Source: Takakia lepidozioides
Taxonomy: Eukaryota; Streptophyta; Takakiopsida; Takakiales; Takakiaceae
Length of the DNA: 64,000 bases
Direction of reading: 5' to 3'
NCBI GenBank assembly: GCA_030704615.1
Contig: CM060734.1
Location: 24,552,001-24,616,000 of the forward strand
Numbering within the stretch: position 1 is the stretch's first letter; the number at the start of each line of letters is the position of its first letter. Under the pieces are notes generated by a model. The model saw only the letters and a list, made by a program, of their open reading frames with translations. It was not told the origin of the DNA and did no database searches. Positions 1-11,752 of this stretch are shown here, in pieces. A program made the position numbers and the translations under genes.

Positions 1-514
1 TTATTTTTCTTTGAAAAGGATGAATTTCGGCGCCGAAATTCATCCAGAGCGAAGACTAAATCGGCACCATGCTATGCTTTGCCGCCATCATTGCCCCTCA
101 CGGATGCTGTCCATGCCTGTTGGACTTGCCATTTCTGGACATTTAACTATAATTTCGGCGCCGAAATTATACTTTATGTGCGGCAACGTCCCGTGCGAAA
201 AAGACCACTTAATGGATACTGTCGGTTTCAAATGAAAAAAACGGCTAAAATACAATTAATTTTGACAGAATGGGTTCAATATGCCGATTTCTCCATTAAA
301 TGCAGAATATTCCTGTTATCTTCGTCGGAAGGGGGTATTTCCAACGATTTACAGAAAATTATATCATCCAGAAGCAAATAGTAAGTGTCGGGTTTGGACG
401 AATTTCGGCGCCGAAATTCATCCGTCGCATAGAAAATGTAATATTAGAGTTACTCATTGCGGACAGTAAGGATGAATTTCGGCGCCGAAATTCATCCTTT
501 TCAAAGAAAAATAA
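1..514. repeat. 514-bp element with perfect 45-bp terminal inverted repeats
   Basis: Bases 1-45 are the exact reverse complement of bases 470-514. Each arm ends in a GGCGCC-centred palindrome (core GAATTTCGGCGCCGAAATTC). Two further copies of the palindrome lie inside, at about 148-171 (a 24-bp perfect palindrome) and 400-419. The layout resembles a small non-autonomous inverted-repeat element (MITE-like). No transposase is encoded. The left arm starts at the first base of the window, so the repeat may extend further left. No target-site duplication can be tested. Confidence 0.75.
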
Positions 515-537
515 ATATTGGAGGGAGGGCATTGGAT

Positions 538-1233
538 GAATTTCGGCGCCGAAATCCGGCGCTCAAACCTTGAAAAGAATTTGGAGGGATGGAGTCGGTT
601 GAATTTCGGCGCCGAAATTCATTGCTCGCGAAAAAAAAAAAAATTCGGGAGGACTTCGGATGAATTTCGGCGCCGAAATTCATTGCTCGCGAAGAAAAAT
701 AAAAATCAGGAGGACTTCGGATGAATTTCGGCGCCGAAATTCATTGCTCCCGAAGAAAAAAAAAATTCCGGGAGGACTTCGGATGAATTTCGGCGCCGAA
801 ATTCATTGCTCCCGAAGAAAAAAAAAAAATTCGGGAGGACTTCGGATGAATTTCGGCGCCGAAATTCATTGCTCGCGGAGAAAAAAATAAATTCGGGAGC
901 ACTCTGGATGAATTTCGGCGCCGAAATTCATTGCTCGCGAAGAAAAAGGAAAATTAGAAGGGAGGACTTGGATGAGATTCGGCGCCGAAGTTCATCTGTC
1001 GCAAAGGAAAAAAAAAAAAAAATACTTCAGATGAATGTCGGCGCCGAAATATGGATGAAATGTGCCCAAGTGCAGCCGTTTCCACTGTTCCGGAATTAAT
1101 TCCGGCTCCGATATCCCACTGACAGGTTTGCTCATGACGAATGAGGACTTGGGAAGCGATGAATTGCGGCGCCGAAATTTGTAAGTTTGTGTACGAAAGC
1201 ACTTGAATAGGATGAATTTTGGCGCCGAAATTC
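538..1233. repeat. Tandem array 1 of GGCGCC hairpins, period 61-64 bp
   Basis: The palindrome GAATTTCGGCGCCGAAATTC or a close variant begins at about 538, 601, 662, 723, 785, 848, 910, 974 and 1033, with two outliers at 1161 and 1214. The spacers are A-rich (runs of A and GAAAAA) and end in a conserved GGAGGACTTCGGAT before each palindrome. The last units are degraded, for example GAGATTC and GAATGTC in the left arm. Open frames across this array are repeat read-through and not genes. The array lies upstream of the spliced gene that starts near 1903. Confidence 0.9.
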
Positions 1234-1902
1234 ATCCGTCCGCTGATGAAACGTACCGACCTGACTGTTGAATGTCATAGGCAGGGGATTTTCATGGTGG
1301 TTGGGTTTCATGATGTGCGGATATTTCATTCAATGTCGGCTGCTCCGGGAACAGCATCCGGTGAACGGAAGGTATTTCGGTGCCGCAATTCGGATAAACC
1401 ATCTTGTACTGGTGGCTGGAACTGGCACGCGTCGTGTTCCAGTCGACTTCATCCGTGCGAACGTGTCAGGGGTCACAATCTCTTCATCACCCATACGGCA
1501 GAAAGTGGTGGACGGTGGCAACGTTTCGGGAGACGTGGCTGCTTACACATCTGCTCGTGTAGAGTGGTTGCATGTTCCACCGCTTCGCTCTCTCGCTCCT
1601 TGCCCTTCTGCAGTGACATTCTCCTGCGTTTCCTCTCCTTATGCGGCATAGTGGTAGCATAGAGTTTGTGGAAGGTCAGGTGACTCCGGCAAAGAGAAGG
1701 AGGACGCGGGATTTTGGGAAGCCGCCGACGACACGACTTAAGCTCCGTCTCATGCATGAAATGTAGACCTCGTTATCCGGAGACTCGGATCGCCCACCAG
1801 TGAGAGATTCATGCTTTGCGGATGTGAAGCACTCCATACGCAATATTCCTTTTACACCTTTTTTTTTGCGTGCAGTGTCTCATGTTTTCCTGTTTGTTTG
1901 AC
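1234..1902. other. Intergenic or upstream region
   Basis: No supported gene is visible here. One degenerate relative of the hairpin core (TTTCGGTGCCGCAATTCGG) lies near 1375. The stretch 1575-1640 is CT-rich. It may hold the promoter and 5' UTR of the gene that begins near 1903, but no clear TATA box can be assigned. Confidence 0.4.
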
Positions 1903-3556
1903 ATGGGAGCTGGGGAGGGATCGCAGGGGGGCGAAGCAACACAGTCAACTTTGGATACTCCTGCCCGGGTGCTGCGCTCGCAAGGTGGAAGTGCATCGAG
2001 GCAGGCGAGTCCTCATTCAACACCTCAGATATCGCCTCAGAAAAGCCCACCTAGAGTTCGGAAGTCGAGGAAGCAGAAGGAGCCCATGGCTTCGCTAGTA
2101 AAACCCCTAGGGAGACTGGAAGCAGAGATATTGGGTTTGCAGTCAATTTCAAAAAACACGGATGCGGTGGAGGCCGCTGGAGATGTGGGAGTTGGATCTG
2201 CAGAAGGGCGGCCCATTGAGCTGACAGAAGGAGAGGACGACAACGTGGTACGACTTGGCGACGATCAGAACCTGCTGGAGCTTGCGGAGGAGCAAAACCT
2301 CCAGGACATTTCCTTCTCTGCAGACTCTTATCTTTCAGGCATTTTGCTTCGTGAAGAAACATTAGAAATTCAAATTACGTGAAACAGGAAGACTTGTTGA
2401 TTCCATAGTTGATCCACTGGAGTATAACGTCCTGTTCAACCATGTGGGAGAGAAGGACATTCTTTGTGATTTGTCGGGCAAGCCATGGAGGTATGGCAGG
2501 ACCAGGAGTCCTGCATTCATCCCAGACGCTCATGGAAACATGTACGGATGTTGAAGGCAGGGTCCTCGACGTCACTGCAAATACAGGTGAGAACGTTAAT
2601 TGAATGCGGCACCAAAATTGACACCATTTCCGTTTGTGTATGTTTGCTTGTGCGAGGAAGCGACTCATTCTTGAGTTTGGTTGTGGTTGTGTCGTATGAA
2701 TTTGCAGGTGCCTGTATGTGGGCGGGAAGGATGTCGAACCGATTTGTGTTTTCATTTGAGGGGGATACGGCCTTGTACGATTACAATTTGGCGGGCCTTC
2801 AGCGTTTGCCTCCGACTGAGGATCCCAAAAACGCAGAAGATGACGTGGAAGGGGAGGAGGAAGATGAAGAGGAGGAAGTCCAGGAAATTTGTTCGATGCA
2901 GGGGCGCCCGAAGCCGCTTCCCCCAATGCCTGTCTTCGAGTGAGTTGCACCATAGTAAGTGTATTGGTTTCGGTTGTAGGGACCATGCAACCTGCCGATG
3001 ATTCCCTGTTTGAATTCTCTAATGTACTTCATTCTATGTTTGTGCGTACACTAGCCTTGCAGAGTCGTCCGACGAGGAGAAGCTGGGAGACTTGCCCGAA
3101 TCGGACCCTGTTGCAGAGGAAGAGACAGAATCGCATCGGCCATTCTTTGCCAGAAAATCGTTTCTCGCGAGTCCCCAAAAGCCTTTTTTTCTACCAGCCT
3201 ATGCAGACACGGATGCCAGAGAAGCCATCAGCAGGGAGGATAGGCCTACTCGGTTAGAGCAATTGACATACGGGAATGAGCAGAGAATTATAATGAGGCG
3301 TGAGGCCAAACATAGAATTGTGAAAGGCAGAGTAGGGAAGTTCGTAATAGAATCCGCGTCCGAGAGCGAGGGGAATGTTGAGGACACTTCCGCACGCAGG
3401 TGGACAGTTCCGGCTGGTGAGGATGGTATTTTTGAGGGGAGGGCTTCTCAGAGTAATAGCGGTAGCGGCAGTGCAGGTTCGGAGGCAGGTGGAAGGCAGC
3501 CATCCTTGCATGAGGCCGGGGATGCATCGGACAGTGATAGCGGATCCTCACCATAG
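1903..3556 (+). pseudogene. Unrecognised spliced gene for an acidic, low-complexity protein, probably degraded
   Basis: Several adjacent open segments on this strand look like exons. The first (from ATG 1903) is rich in Ser, Pro, Arg and Gln, then acidic. A short segment near 2410-2560 has ordinary globular composition. The segment from 2706 ends in a Glu/Asp-rich stretch. The last (about 3060-3556) has acidic and basic patches and ends in a Ser/Gly/Asp tail. Plausible GT-AG boundaries lie at 2587/2706 and 2940/3059. The frame breaks near 2382 (TGA) and again near 2560 (TGA) with no clear splice to remove them, so I call it degraded. I recognise no family and assign no function. Confidence 0.4.
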
Positions 3557-4229
3557 CAAAGTCTCATTTGGATCCTTTTGTTGTACAGTTCTGAAACACT
3601 TAATGAAAATATTGACGATTTGAAAAATCATTGTGTTCAGACTGCTTGTCCGATTCCCTACATTTCTTCCGCCAACCAAAATGTATAATAAAAGCAGAAG
3701 AGACGCAAACTTCATTGAAAAACCCTACAAGTAATTTATGCACACCATCGAGCCGAGAACTTGAAGCCATGAAAACCCTGCCGTTTCTAACATTCCTATT
3801 GGGAAATTTGGCGCCGAAATAGTCCAATGCGCGCCTTCGTTATATGGGCCTCAAAAATTCCACGGATGAATTACTGTACCAAAATATCGCGATGGAAGCC
3901 TTCAGCACAAGGCACTTCAGCACATTCCACTTGGGTATTTCGGCGCCCAAATAGCCCGTTCTGCGCCATTAAATACCGCACTATATCACATTTTAAGAGG
4001 TAATTTCGGTGCCGAAATACCCCGGTGGATGTCTTCAAAACACCATTTTAGCACACTGCTCTTCGGAATAATGGCGCCGAAATACCTCATTCCGCATCCT
4101 GGACCAGGAGAAACAGACCCTATTACCGAGGTAAGAGGACATAACACCGTCAATAAAGGCAGGAAAATTCCAATTCCGCGGATGTCCGCTCATGAGCTCA
4201 TAGGCTCATGGGCTCATGGGCTCATGCGC
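3557..4229. repeat. Four dispersed GGCGCC palindrome relics plus a GCTCATGG microrepeat
   Basis: Diverged copies of the hairpin core occur near 3801, 3932, 3999 and 4066. One copy has the variant AAATTTGGCGCCGAAAT, and the one at 3999 has GGTGCC in place of GGCGCC. Bases 4190-4233 are a short tandem repeat of GCTCATG(G/A) that runs into the end of the neighbouring gag ORF. No gene is seen here. Confidence 0.7.
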
Positions 4230-5738
4230 TCATGAAATAGTAAACCTCGCAGCGAGCCTCTGCTCTAGCTGCTGAAGCCGGTTGGCCATGCCTTGATCAA
4301 CACCCTGACCTCCGCGTCCTTGGCCATGTTGAGCTTGCCCTTGGCCTGCACCTTGTGCCCGACCAACTCGTCCTCTCTGGGCTGGTCCACCTCGCCCCCG
4401 GCCACCATTGTTCCCTTGGAACTGGCCTGGGCGCAACTCAGGATGCAAGTCATAACACTGGGCATCTCCATGCCCATACTTGCCACAATGCCCACACTGC
4501 AACTGTGCAGGCTGTGCTTGTGCCGGCCTTCTGCCACTCTCTGGGCAATCTCTCTTGACATGGGGTCCTCCACATGTCCAACATATCACCCCTGGTTGCT
4601 GTTGGCATGCAAAAGATGCCACGGGCCTCTGCACCTGAGGTCCCCTGTAAGCTCCATGGAACTTGGGTTGGGAAACCTTGCCCCCCTGACCACGCTGCTG
4701 GGTAGTACCTTGTGCCTGTGGGCTGGCAGCTGCGCCTCGTGCAGGCATGTCCTTGCCAAATCCAATGGTGACAACTCGCTCCTCCACCATGTTGAGCTCA
4801 ATCCGCTCAGCCAGCAGAAACACATCTGCTAATGTGGGTTGGGCTGCTTGTAACAAGGTTGGATCTCGCACCCTTCTCTTGAGCTCCTTGTCCAGAATTC
4901 CATACCAAAACTGGATTGCCTGAGCTTCAGTAACCCCTTGGGTCACACTTATCAAGCGCCTCATACGAGTGTACGCCTCTCGCAGGCTCTTACTGGGTTT
5001 GCGCTGGAAGTCTTGCAAACTTCGCAGCTTCTCTGTCCGTACACCTTGGTAGTTCCTCCGCAACTCCTGGAAGAACTCCACCACCGGGTTGAATCTAGGC
5101 ACATGTGTTGTAGTAGTGGCAGGAGGAGTAGTAGCACCTTTTGAACTGGTACCACCAACAGAAGTACCAGCACTACTTGCTCCACTACTAGTGCTGGCAG
5201 TGGGAGCTATTGGTACTGATGCAGCTACTGGTCGCGTCGTGCCTCGAGTAATGGAGACGTAGTCAGGTGACCAATACATCATCCACTCCTCAATCTTTGC
5301 TTCATGTCCTCGCCGGAACTCGTGGTAATCGTCCATAGGCGGGCCTTCCAAATGCTGGAACAGTCCCTTCCACGCCATGAATGGGGTGAATAGCTGTGGA
5401 TTGCGCATCTGCTGCAAATCACACCAGCTGTCGAACTCCTAGATAAAGTCATCCAACTCGATTGTGCCCACAGCTCCAGAGTACCTACGAGGCCCCTTGG
5501 TAGCTCCATACATCTCCTCCATGTCGTCCCACAACAATGGCGAATGAAAGTGCACACCTGTTGATGAAGCCTCCGAGTCTGTGTCTGACTCTACAGTAAT
5601 TGAGGGTGGCGGTGAAGGTGGTCTGAACCGAATACCTCGTCTTGTGAACCCACTCTCACTGTTACTACCTGTAGCCGTACTCCCCTCAAAACCCTTGGGT
5701 AACTCCGTAATGACACTCACAATGTGCACCTCCTCCAC
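4230..5738 (-). pseudogene. gag: Ty3/gypsy gag polyprotein, solitary, one internal stop
   Basis: The minus-strand reading from 5738 to 4230 encodes a retrotransposon Gag. An acidic N-terminal region is followed by a Ser/Thr/Ala/Pro linker and a capsid-like region (about nt 5080-4780: FFQELRRNYQG, DFQRKPSKSLREAY). Two zinc knuckles come next. The first has the shortened spacing C-x2-C-x3-H-x4-C (CWTCGGPHVKRDC) and the second is canonical CX2CX4HX4C (CGHCGKYGHGDAQC). The C-terminal tail is Gly/Arg/Gln-rich. An in-frame TAG near 5439 splits the ORF. No protease or reverse transcriptase follows at the 3' side. The Gag is unlike that of elements A-D and may belong to a chromovirus lineage like the integrase fragment at 39.7-40.4 kb. 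That link is inference. Confidence 0.8.
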
Positions 5739-6257
5739 GTGACACTATAAGGCTCTAGTACTAATCTAATAGTGACACGGGTGGGCACCTGTTGCAGTCT
5801 AAGGGTCATATCCCAATGGCTCAGGGCACCTGCACCTGCATCCACCGCAAGAACTCCTATGGTTGGCTGGTCATCAACCCAGCCTCACCATAGAAAAAAC
5901 ACTGGTGGTCTTGCTGGTCATCACTCCAGCCTCACCACCGACAGCATACTCTAGGATTGACCGGTGATCAAATCCGGCCTAATCCCTATGAAAGCAAGCG
6001 CCCACACAAAACCAACATGGCGCACAGTCAAGCATGCAGGTGTTGGGGGGGATCCAAACACAAGAAATCAAAACATCAACACCCCCACACCAAAATCCAG
6101 CTGCAATGCTGATCCTGCAGAATATCCCAGCCCAAAACCCCGGACTGACTAGCCTCCACCAAGAGAGGCTTTGGCAACTACGAGTACAAGGTAATGAAAA
6201 TAGTACAGAGATGGAGGGGAAGAATAGAAGCCCGCCCAAGCAAGATCTAATCCTGAT
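5739..6257. other. Spacer between gag and the upstream ORF, with a short direct repeat
   Basis: No coding frame is supported. Two similar blocks of roughly 50 bp (about 5866-5892 and 5916-5940, each reading CTGGTCATCA...CCAGCCTCACCA) form an imperfect direct repeat. The stretch may be untranslated leader of the same retroelement as the gag at 4230-5738. Confidence 0.4.
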
Positions 6258-7007
6258 CTATGCTATCAACTTCCAGACTTCTCTCAAAGTGCCTCGCTCT
6301 GCGTGATGGTAAGGTGTAGGAGGTATATCTATGTCCAGAAACCTGCCACTAACCTTGTCCCAAGCTACAGTAGCTCGCTCTAACCAACCCTCCTCCTCTT
6401 TCTGCCAGGTAAAGACAAAGCAATACTCCCCTATCTCCCGCTCACTGAACACTAAAGAAAACAAAGGTAGGGTCTGATAGTCTCTCAACTCGAAAGCTTT
6501 GAGATGGTTGCGGGTGTCCTCATTGCGAATGACTGCATCTCCTTCATGCACAACAAACATGTCATTGCTGATGAACCCCCGCTCGTGGTTGCCCTGTGCA
6601 GAGCGTATCCGGCTGCAACCATGTCTGATTGCACAAACTTGTGTAGCTCCTGCTCCTCTGCTCCAGTACACCACGGCCTTGTGACTGAACACCTTGGTCC
6701 CCGGGGCTGTCTTTGGCTGTGTTCCAAGCCTAGCTTTCACCCACTTTGGTATTTCACCTACAGCTGCAGAACTGCTGGCTCCAACAGAGTTCTGACTGTC
6801 CAAGGCGATATTGAGGCCCTCAATGCCAACTACAGCAGTCTGTTGTCTACTGCTAATGCCTGACTCCCAGTATGCAATCAACTCGTCCAACTGTTCTCCA
6901 CTCAAATCAGTCTGAGTTCCTTGGGAAATATAAATCCTGTCCCCTTGTGTGCACAGACTAAGAGAAGAGACCTGCCCTTCAATTACGTCCTCATTTCCCC
7001 CAGCCAT
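6258..7007 (-). CDS. Hypothetical 249-residue ORF upstream of the antisense gag
   Basis: The ORF starts at ATG 7007 and is uninterrupted to 6258. The composition is ordinary for a globular protein. There is an acidic N-terminal third, then a Trp- and aromatic-rich region near the C-terminus (FTWQKEEEGWLERATVAW). It shows no signal peptide, membrane segment or zinc finger. It lies on the same strand as the gag pseudogene and about 520 bp upstream, so it could be a 5' accessory ORF of that retroelement or a host gene fragment. I do not recognise the family. Confidence 0.4.
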   Translation of the reverse strand: MAGGNEDVIEGQVSSLSLCTQGDRIYISQGTQTDLSGEQLDELIAYWESGISSRQQTAVVGIEGLNIALDSQNSVGASSSAAVGEIPKWVKARLGTQPKTAPGTKVFSHKAVVYWSRGAGATQVCAIRHGCSRIRSAQGNHERGFISNDMFVVHEGDAVIRNEDTRNHLKAFELRDYQTLPLFSLVFSEREIGEYCFVFTWQKEEEGWLERATVAWDKVSGRFLDIDIPPTPYHHAERGTLREVWKLIA

Positions 7008-7749
7008 GCAAGGAGTACATCTACCAATTTGTCTCTCATATAGACCAGCACAGGTTCTAGAGACAGGATTGTGGATCTTTCATGGCACACTCACACTCTA
7101 AAAATTCCATAGATTTTTAGCAGAGTCCCCAAAACAGAAACCAGGTTTAGATAGGTAGATTTCCCCTTTTTGCAACTATCCCCCCAAAAACTGGGTCAAA
7201 CAGAGTCCATTTGACAAAGATATGATGAATTTGGCTCCAAATCATTCAAATTAGATTAAAAAGGGGTTTTTTTTATTTTTTTTTATTTTTTTAAAGGTTT
7301 TCAAGTTTAAAAATTCAAAGTTACACCCAAAATATCTGGTAACTGGTTCCCGGTTCCCTAAGTTCTATATGGCATCCTAGGTTCCCTGGCCACGTGCCTG
7401 CTGTTCCCCTCCATTTCATTTGAGTTCAACAGCTCACCATGCTTTGGAATCCCAACCGTCTTCTACCACAAACCGTGGTGACGATGGAGGTCGTGAAGCG
7501 ATTCTTCCCAGTGAACCCTCGAGAGACGAGTCCCCTGCGCACTTGATATACACTCTCTTAATAGAGATCAAAATCAGCAAGGAGACACCATTGACGACAC
7601 CCAGAGATCAGAGACAAGTACTTGCGCAGTTCGGAGGCCACAACATCCCCTCTGGACACTGAGCGGGGAATAGCTGCTACACAGCAGCTCAGTCTATTGT
7701 CAGCTCCTATACCTACTAGCTTCCTGCCCCTGCCCCTCTTTCTTCACAA
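7008..7749. other. AT-rich intergenic DNA with a poly-T tract
   Basis: Bases 7263-7295 are almost all T. The flanks are AT-rich and contain no convincing gene. A short open frame at 7420-7662 has no recognisable features. Confidence 0.5.
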
Positions 7750-8800
7750 CAAGATTGACCGTGGATATGCGGAGAGGTGGTCTGCCTGGGATCACCATGA
7801 AATTGCACAGATCGGGAATATCTGGTCGGCATCAGCACTATAGTGCCAGGGCACATAAACCAGATTGTAGGAACAGCCAGAGGAAATGCAGGTTATGCCA
7901 GCATCATCCAGACCATCTTTGCATCTTGGATATGAATCCTCCAGCAGGGGCCGTTGCCTCCATTGCCCGACACTTGGGTTACATGCTCAGCCAGACCTAA
8001 TCAGGTCATTTCCGTGATAGATTTCAGCGGCATTCAAATCACTGGCCTCGCTATGCATTGCTGCCCTCAATCAAACATCCTGCAAAGCTGTCACACACGA
8101 TGCAAAGCTGGCTGTCTTTCTCTGGCAGATCGCACATAGAATTCTAAAGGTAGGGCGTTGGCTTCAATTCACCCGTGCACTGCTCTGCTTATGCTGCTCG
8201 CTTGGGGTTTCAGAATCTCTGGAACACTGCCTACTGCCATGCAACATACCTTCAAAAATCTGGCCCAAAATTCACTGGCTGCTCGGACACTGGCATGACC
8301 AAACCTCTTTAACTCCAATCAGCCTGCTACTGAATTACGATCCCATCACCAAGCAAAATCTATCCCAATGCCCAGTTGAGCTGCCAGTCTCGCATTCACT
8401 TTCCCCACCAAGGCAGCTGCAGTACACTAACTGTCTTAGCTCCCTCCATGACAACCTCCCGCATTTGGGCAAGTTCAGCTTCACGGACCTCCCAGCAACT
8501 TAGCAGCTGCTTCAGGTCATGGTCCTAGCTAGCGCATGCTGGGCTGCAACCATTGCAGGTCCTTATCATGTAGAAACCCCTTCACTGCTCTCTTTCCATC
8601 TCCTGACGCCATGCTCCATCCTCCAGCCACTTCACTTGTTTCAGGCACCCAGGTCCCTATGGGCAGGTCACATGCTCATGTGCCAGCCAGAACAGTGACA
8701 TTCGACCCCTTCGTCTTCAGGAACAAGCTGGTAGCTTCCTTGATGTCATCAGTTTCCTGGACACTTAAACGGCAGTATGGTCGCCACCTCTGATTGAGGC
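7750..8800 (+). pseudogene. LINE-type retrotransposon remnant (3' end of pol, zf-RVT-like region)
   Basis: Translation of about 8095-8290 gives KLAVFLWQIAHRILKVGRW followed by a Cys/His cluster (CLCC... ESLEHCLLPC...IW). This matches the layout of the zinc-binding region downstream of reverse transcriptase in plant non-LTR retrotransposons (zf-RVT, PF13966): an FLW motif, a CxC pair, an E-x-x-x-H-C motif and a terminal C-x-x-x-x-x-x-W. Weaker related sequence upstream (7755-7842) reads like the segment that usually precedes this domain. Stops interrupt the frame before and after. The reverse transcriptase core is absent, so this is a 5'-truncated, decayed copy. Confidence 0.6.
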
Positions 8801-9984
8801 AGTAGTGGTGACAAAAGGAGAAGGGAACACAGGGAAAGAGCGAGGAAAAATAAGGGCGGAGAACTGCTCATGTCAAAAGGTCAAAGCCAAAGAGGTCGAA
8901 ACATTGTGCGAAGGGGGACTGTGTTTCTGCTGCCCTCTCCCACTTCAGCGCAACATTCAGCGTCCAGAGAGTGAAGTCCCTCTTTAAGGTAGACCTCCAC
9001 GGTAAAGAAGATGAAATGCCCGCCACTTTCTATCAGCTTTCTGTCTTCGCATATGACTCCTATCCCAAAGTGCAGGCCTGTCGTGCGGACCTCAATCCAG
9101 ACCAGCTTCCATTCGATCCACTCGCTTCCACCACACAGCTGAAGTCATCCAGTTCGAGCCGCATATCAACAGCCTGAACGGGCTGTTCCCCTTGCTGTAG
9201 AGATACTCGAGCGACCAAGAGCCGCCACCATCAACCAGACCCTTGCCGCCACAGCCGCTGGCTCTACCTGGACTCCCATTCACTGCTGCCCCATTCGCTG
9301 CTCCCATTCACCGCAGCGGGCTCTATGGGGCCTTGACATCACACCACCAGCTGCCATCGACATATCCTCCGCAGACGGGCGACGCCCTTACAGTGGAAGC
9401 ACACCTCGCCAATGCCAACAGAAATATGGGCAGACCACCATTACTCTCTCTTCTACCACACCATTGCGACTGAAGATGTGAGACGAACTCAAGCTAGAGC
9501 CGTTCTATGCTCATTGCTTGAGCTGCGTACAAGACCATGACCATCTATATTATAATAGTGCTTAAAAAAAACAAAAACATCATATCTAGCTTAGCACTGG
9601 AAAACTAGATAGAGCTCATCTCTCTCGAGTGATAACCAAACTAGAAAAGGACACACACTCTCAACACAAGAAATATGCAATCCCTCAACATCACTCTTTA
9701 AGATAATAGTCGAGCCAGGGGCACCCCAAGCTATGGGGACTCCACCCCACAACAACCTACACTCCCATCATAAGCACACTCAGATCTGAAGAATGCAGGA
9801 GCTCGGTCGCGCAGGCTCAACTCGAGAGAGATGAGCCGCGCGACTGCCGCTCTCGTGAAGATAAGACGGACCAGGTGTCAAACTAAACTTGACACCTGAT
9901 TTAACACTTGACCTAAATCCAAGTGTTAAATACAAATAACTAGTTTTATTCTAGCTGTTTTCACACTGTGCTTATTTAACTTGA
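8801..9984. other. Intergenic DNA, probably containing decayed repeat sequence
   Basis: Short open frames at about 8971-9177 and 9243-9473 have Pro/Ser/Leu-rich products with no recognisable domain and could be decayed 3' LINE sequence. An A-rich run lies near 9565-9580. Bases 9870-9930 hold imperfect inverted repeats around GGTGTCAAACT / TTGACACC. The retroelement A sequence begins abruptly at about 9985. Confidence 0.4.
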
Positions 9985-11730
9985 CAAATCTGTCGCAATG
10001 AGGATACTTTCAAGCAATACAGGCAGATTGAAGCTGATCAAAAGAAGCACATCGTGGAGTTGCAACAAACCATCATGGCCAATAGAAATGAAATCGCGGT
10101 CAATAACAAGGCTTGGAGGGAAGCTAATAATCTGGCTGCTGCCTATGCAAAGTTGGTTGAACCTCATGCGAAGCGCATGGAGGCTCTACAATAGCAGTTA
10201 GATGTGTTCAAACAAAGAGAGGAGCACACTCTCAGAGGAACAACAAGCAACTTGGTGGATAACCACCTTATGCAGGTCTGGTTAGCACAAGGGCCAGTGG
10301 AGGGCAAAACACCACGAAAGCTCACCCAAAGCGAGATGAATGAGCTCAGGCTGCAGGTGCAGAACATTGCCACAACTACTATAGACAATGTCTATAGTAG
10401 GATAGCAGAGTTACAGGAGGATGTAGACGGACTGCAGACTCAAGTGGAGGACCTCACTTCAAACATCGACAAAAGAGTTTATATCCCTTAGGAACAGCTA
10501 ATGGCTTCTTATTTACAAGCCAGAACTTTGGCTTTTCAGTCTTCACAGGAGGTGCAGGAGATGCCAATGATACAAGAGCCAGTACCACCAACACCACAAC
10601 AAGTCACTGTACCTGTAGCTGAACCTGTTGTTACTACAACCACACCACAGCCACCACAGCCTGAGGTATGGGGCAATGCTGCTTTTAACCCACCTAAAAC
10701 TCCAGCTGCAAGGGAGTACAGTAGGGCTATGATTATGCCCTTCAACCAAATTCCCATCATGTTGGATTTGGCTTGGAAAGAATTTAGTCCTCCGCAGTCA
10801 TTCGCACATTACTACCAAATCATGCGTATTTGGCTGCCAGTGGCAACAAGGACTAAAGTTCTTCCGAACAATCGACATATTGAGGATCATCACTTTGCAC
10901 AGTACTGGCACGAGGCAGGTACCATGTTGAGGGAATTAATTGCTTTCCAGGTTGTACATTGACTCATTTATACCAAGACCAAGGAGGTAGCAAGTATTGT
11001 CATGGGATGCGGGTTATACTACGTTGCTTGTTTTCTGGCACGTTATCACATTGAGCAGCAAAAGATGCAAGCACGCTTTCTGAGTTATTCCAGTGGGGAT
11101 CATTGGGTATTACCTTCGGTGCCACCTCATATGTACCTATATGACCCAAAAGTTATGATGCAAAAGGATTCTCAAATTCGTTCATGGTTTCAAGCGGCCT
11201 GGAACAATTTGTCAACACAGAAATTCGGCATTGATGATATTTTCTATAAGGGACATGTGGCATGGAAATACTTGCACGCTATTCCAGTAATTGGTACCCC
11301 ACTCACCTGGACAGACAAGGAGCTCAGTGTCTACACCAATTTTGCTGTTCAGCGATTACAGCAGGTTGTCAAATATAAACTTCCAGACATGGTAGGACAA
11401 CATTGTATGCCCCAGAGGATTCCACAAAAAGTTCGAAAATTAAAACACCTGAGAGGCGATGAGGATTCTGATACAACTGTTTCTTCACCGAATTCTTTTG
11501 ACATGGGAGAAGACTATGCAATTCAGATGGCAGAGAAGAAGCGACGGGGGTCTCCTATGCCTGAAAGGTTATCTCAATATCAGCCTCCAGAGGGCCTCAC
11601 TTATCCAGGTAGTGATCAACCATCTCCATCAACCAGAGACAGACCTCGAGCTCGTACACACATTCCGCCACGAAACTCTCAACGTCAGAAAGGTGCTCAC
11701 TCGCAAAGGTTTGCTAATCGCAATCAGTAA
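9985..11730 (+). pseudogene. Retroelement A: 3' part of the extra (env-position) ORF, with three stops
   Basis: This is colinear and nearly identical with 58798-60538 of element C. It encodes the coiled-coil and C-terminal part of the extra ORF found after pol in this family. In-frame stops lie at about 10193 (TAG), 10489 (TAG) and 10960 (TGA). The intact C-terminal segment (about 11002-11730) ends in an Arg/Ser/Gln-rich tail. Everything 5' of this point (LTR, gag, pol) is missing, so element A is 5'-truncated. Confidence 0.85.
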
Positions 11731-11752
11731 ATCGTGAGGGGGGAAGGGGTAA

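Noticed and set aside
601-929. CRISPR-like look of the array (short palindromic repeats, regular spacing)
   Set aside because: The spacers are repeats of each other, the context is a eukaryotic nuclear genome with introns and LTR elements, and no cas genes occur.
538-1099. Open frames reading MNFGAEIH... and EFRRRNS... repeats
   Set aside because: They are translations of the hairpin array; the frames change with spacer length and no coding signal remains outside the palindromes.
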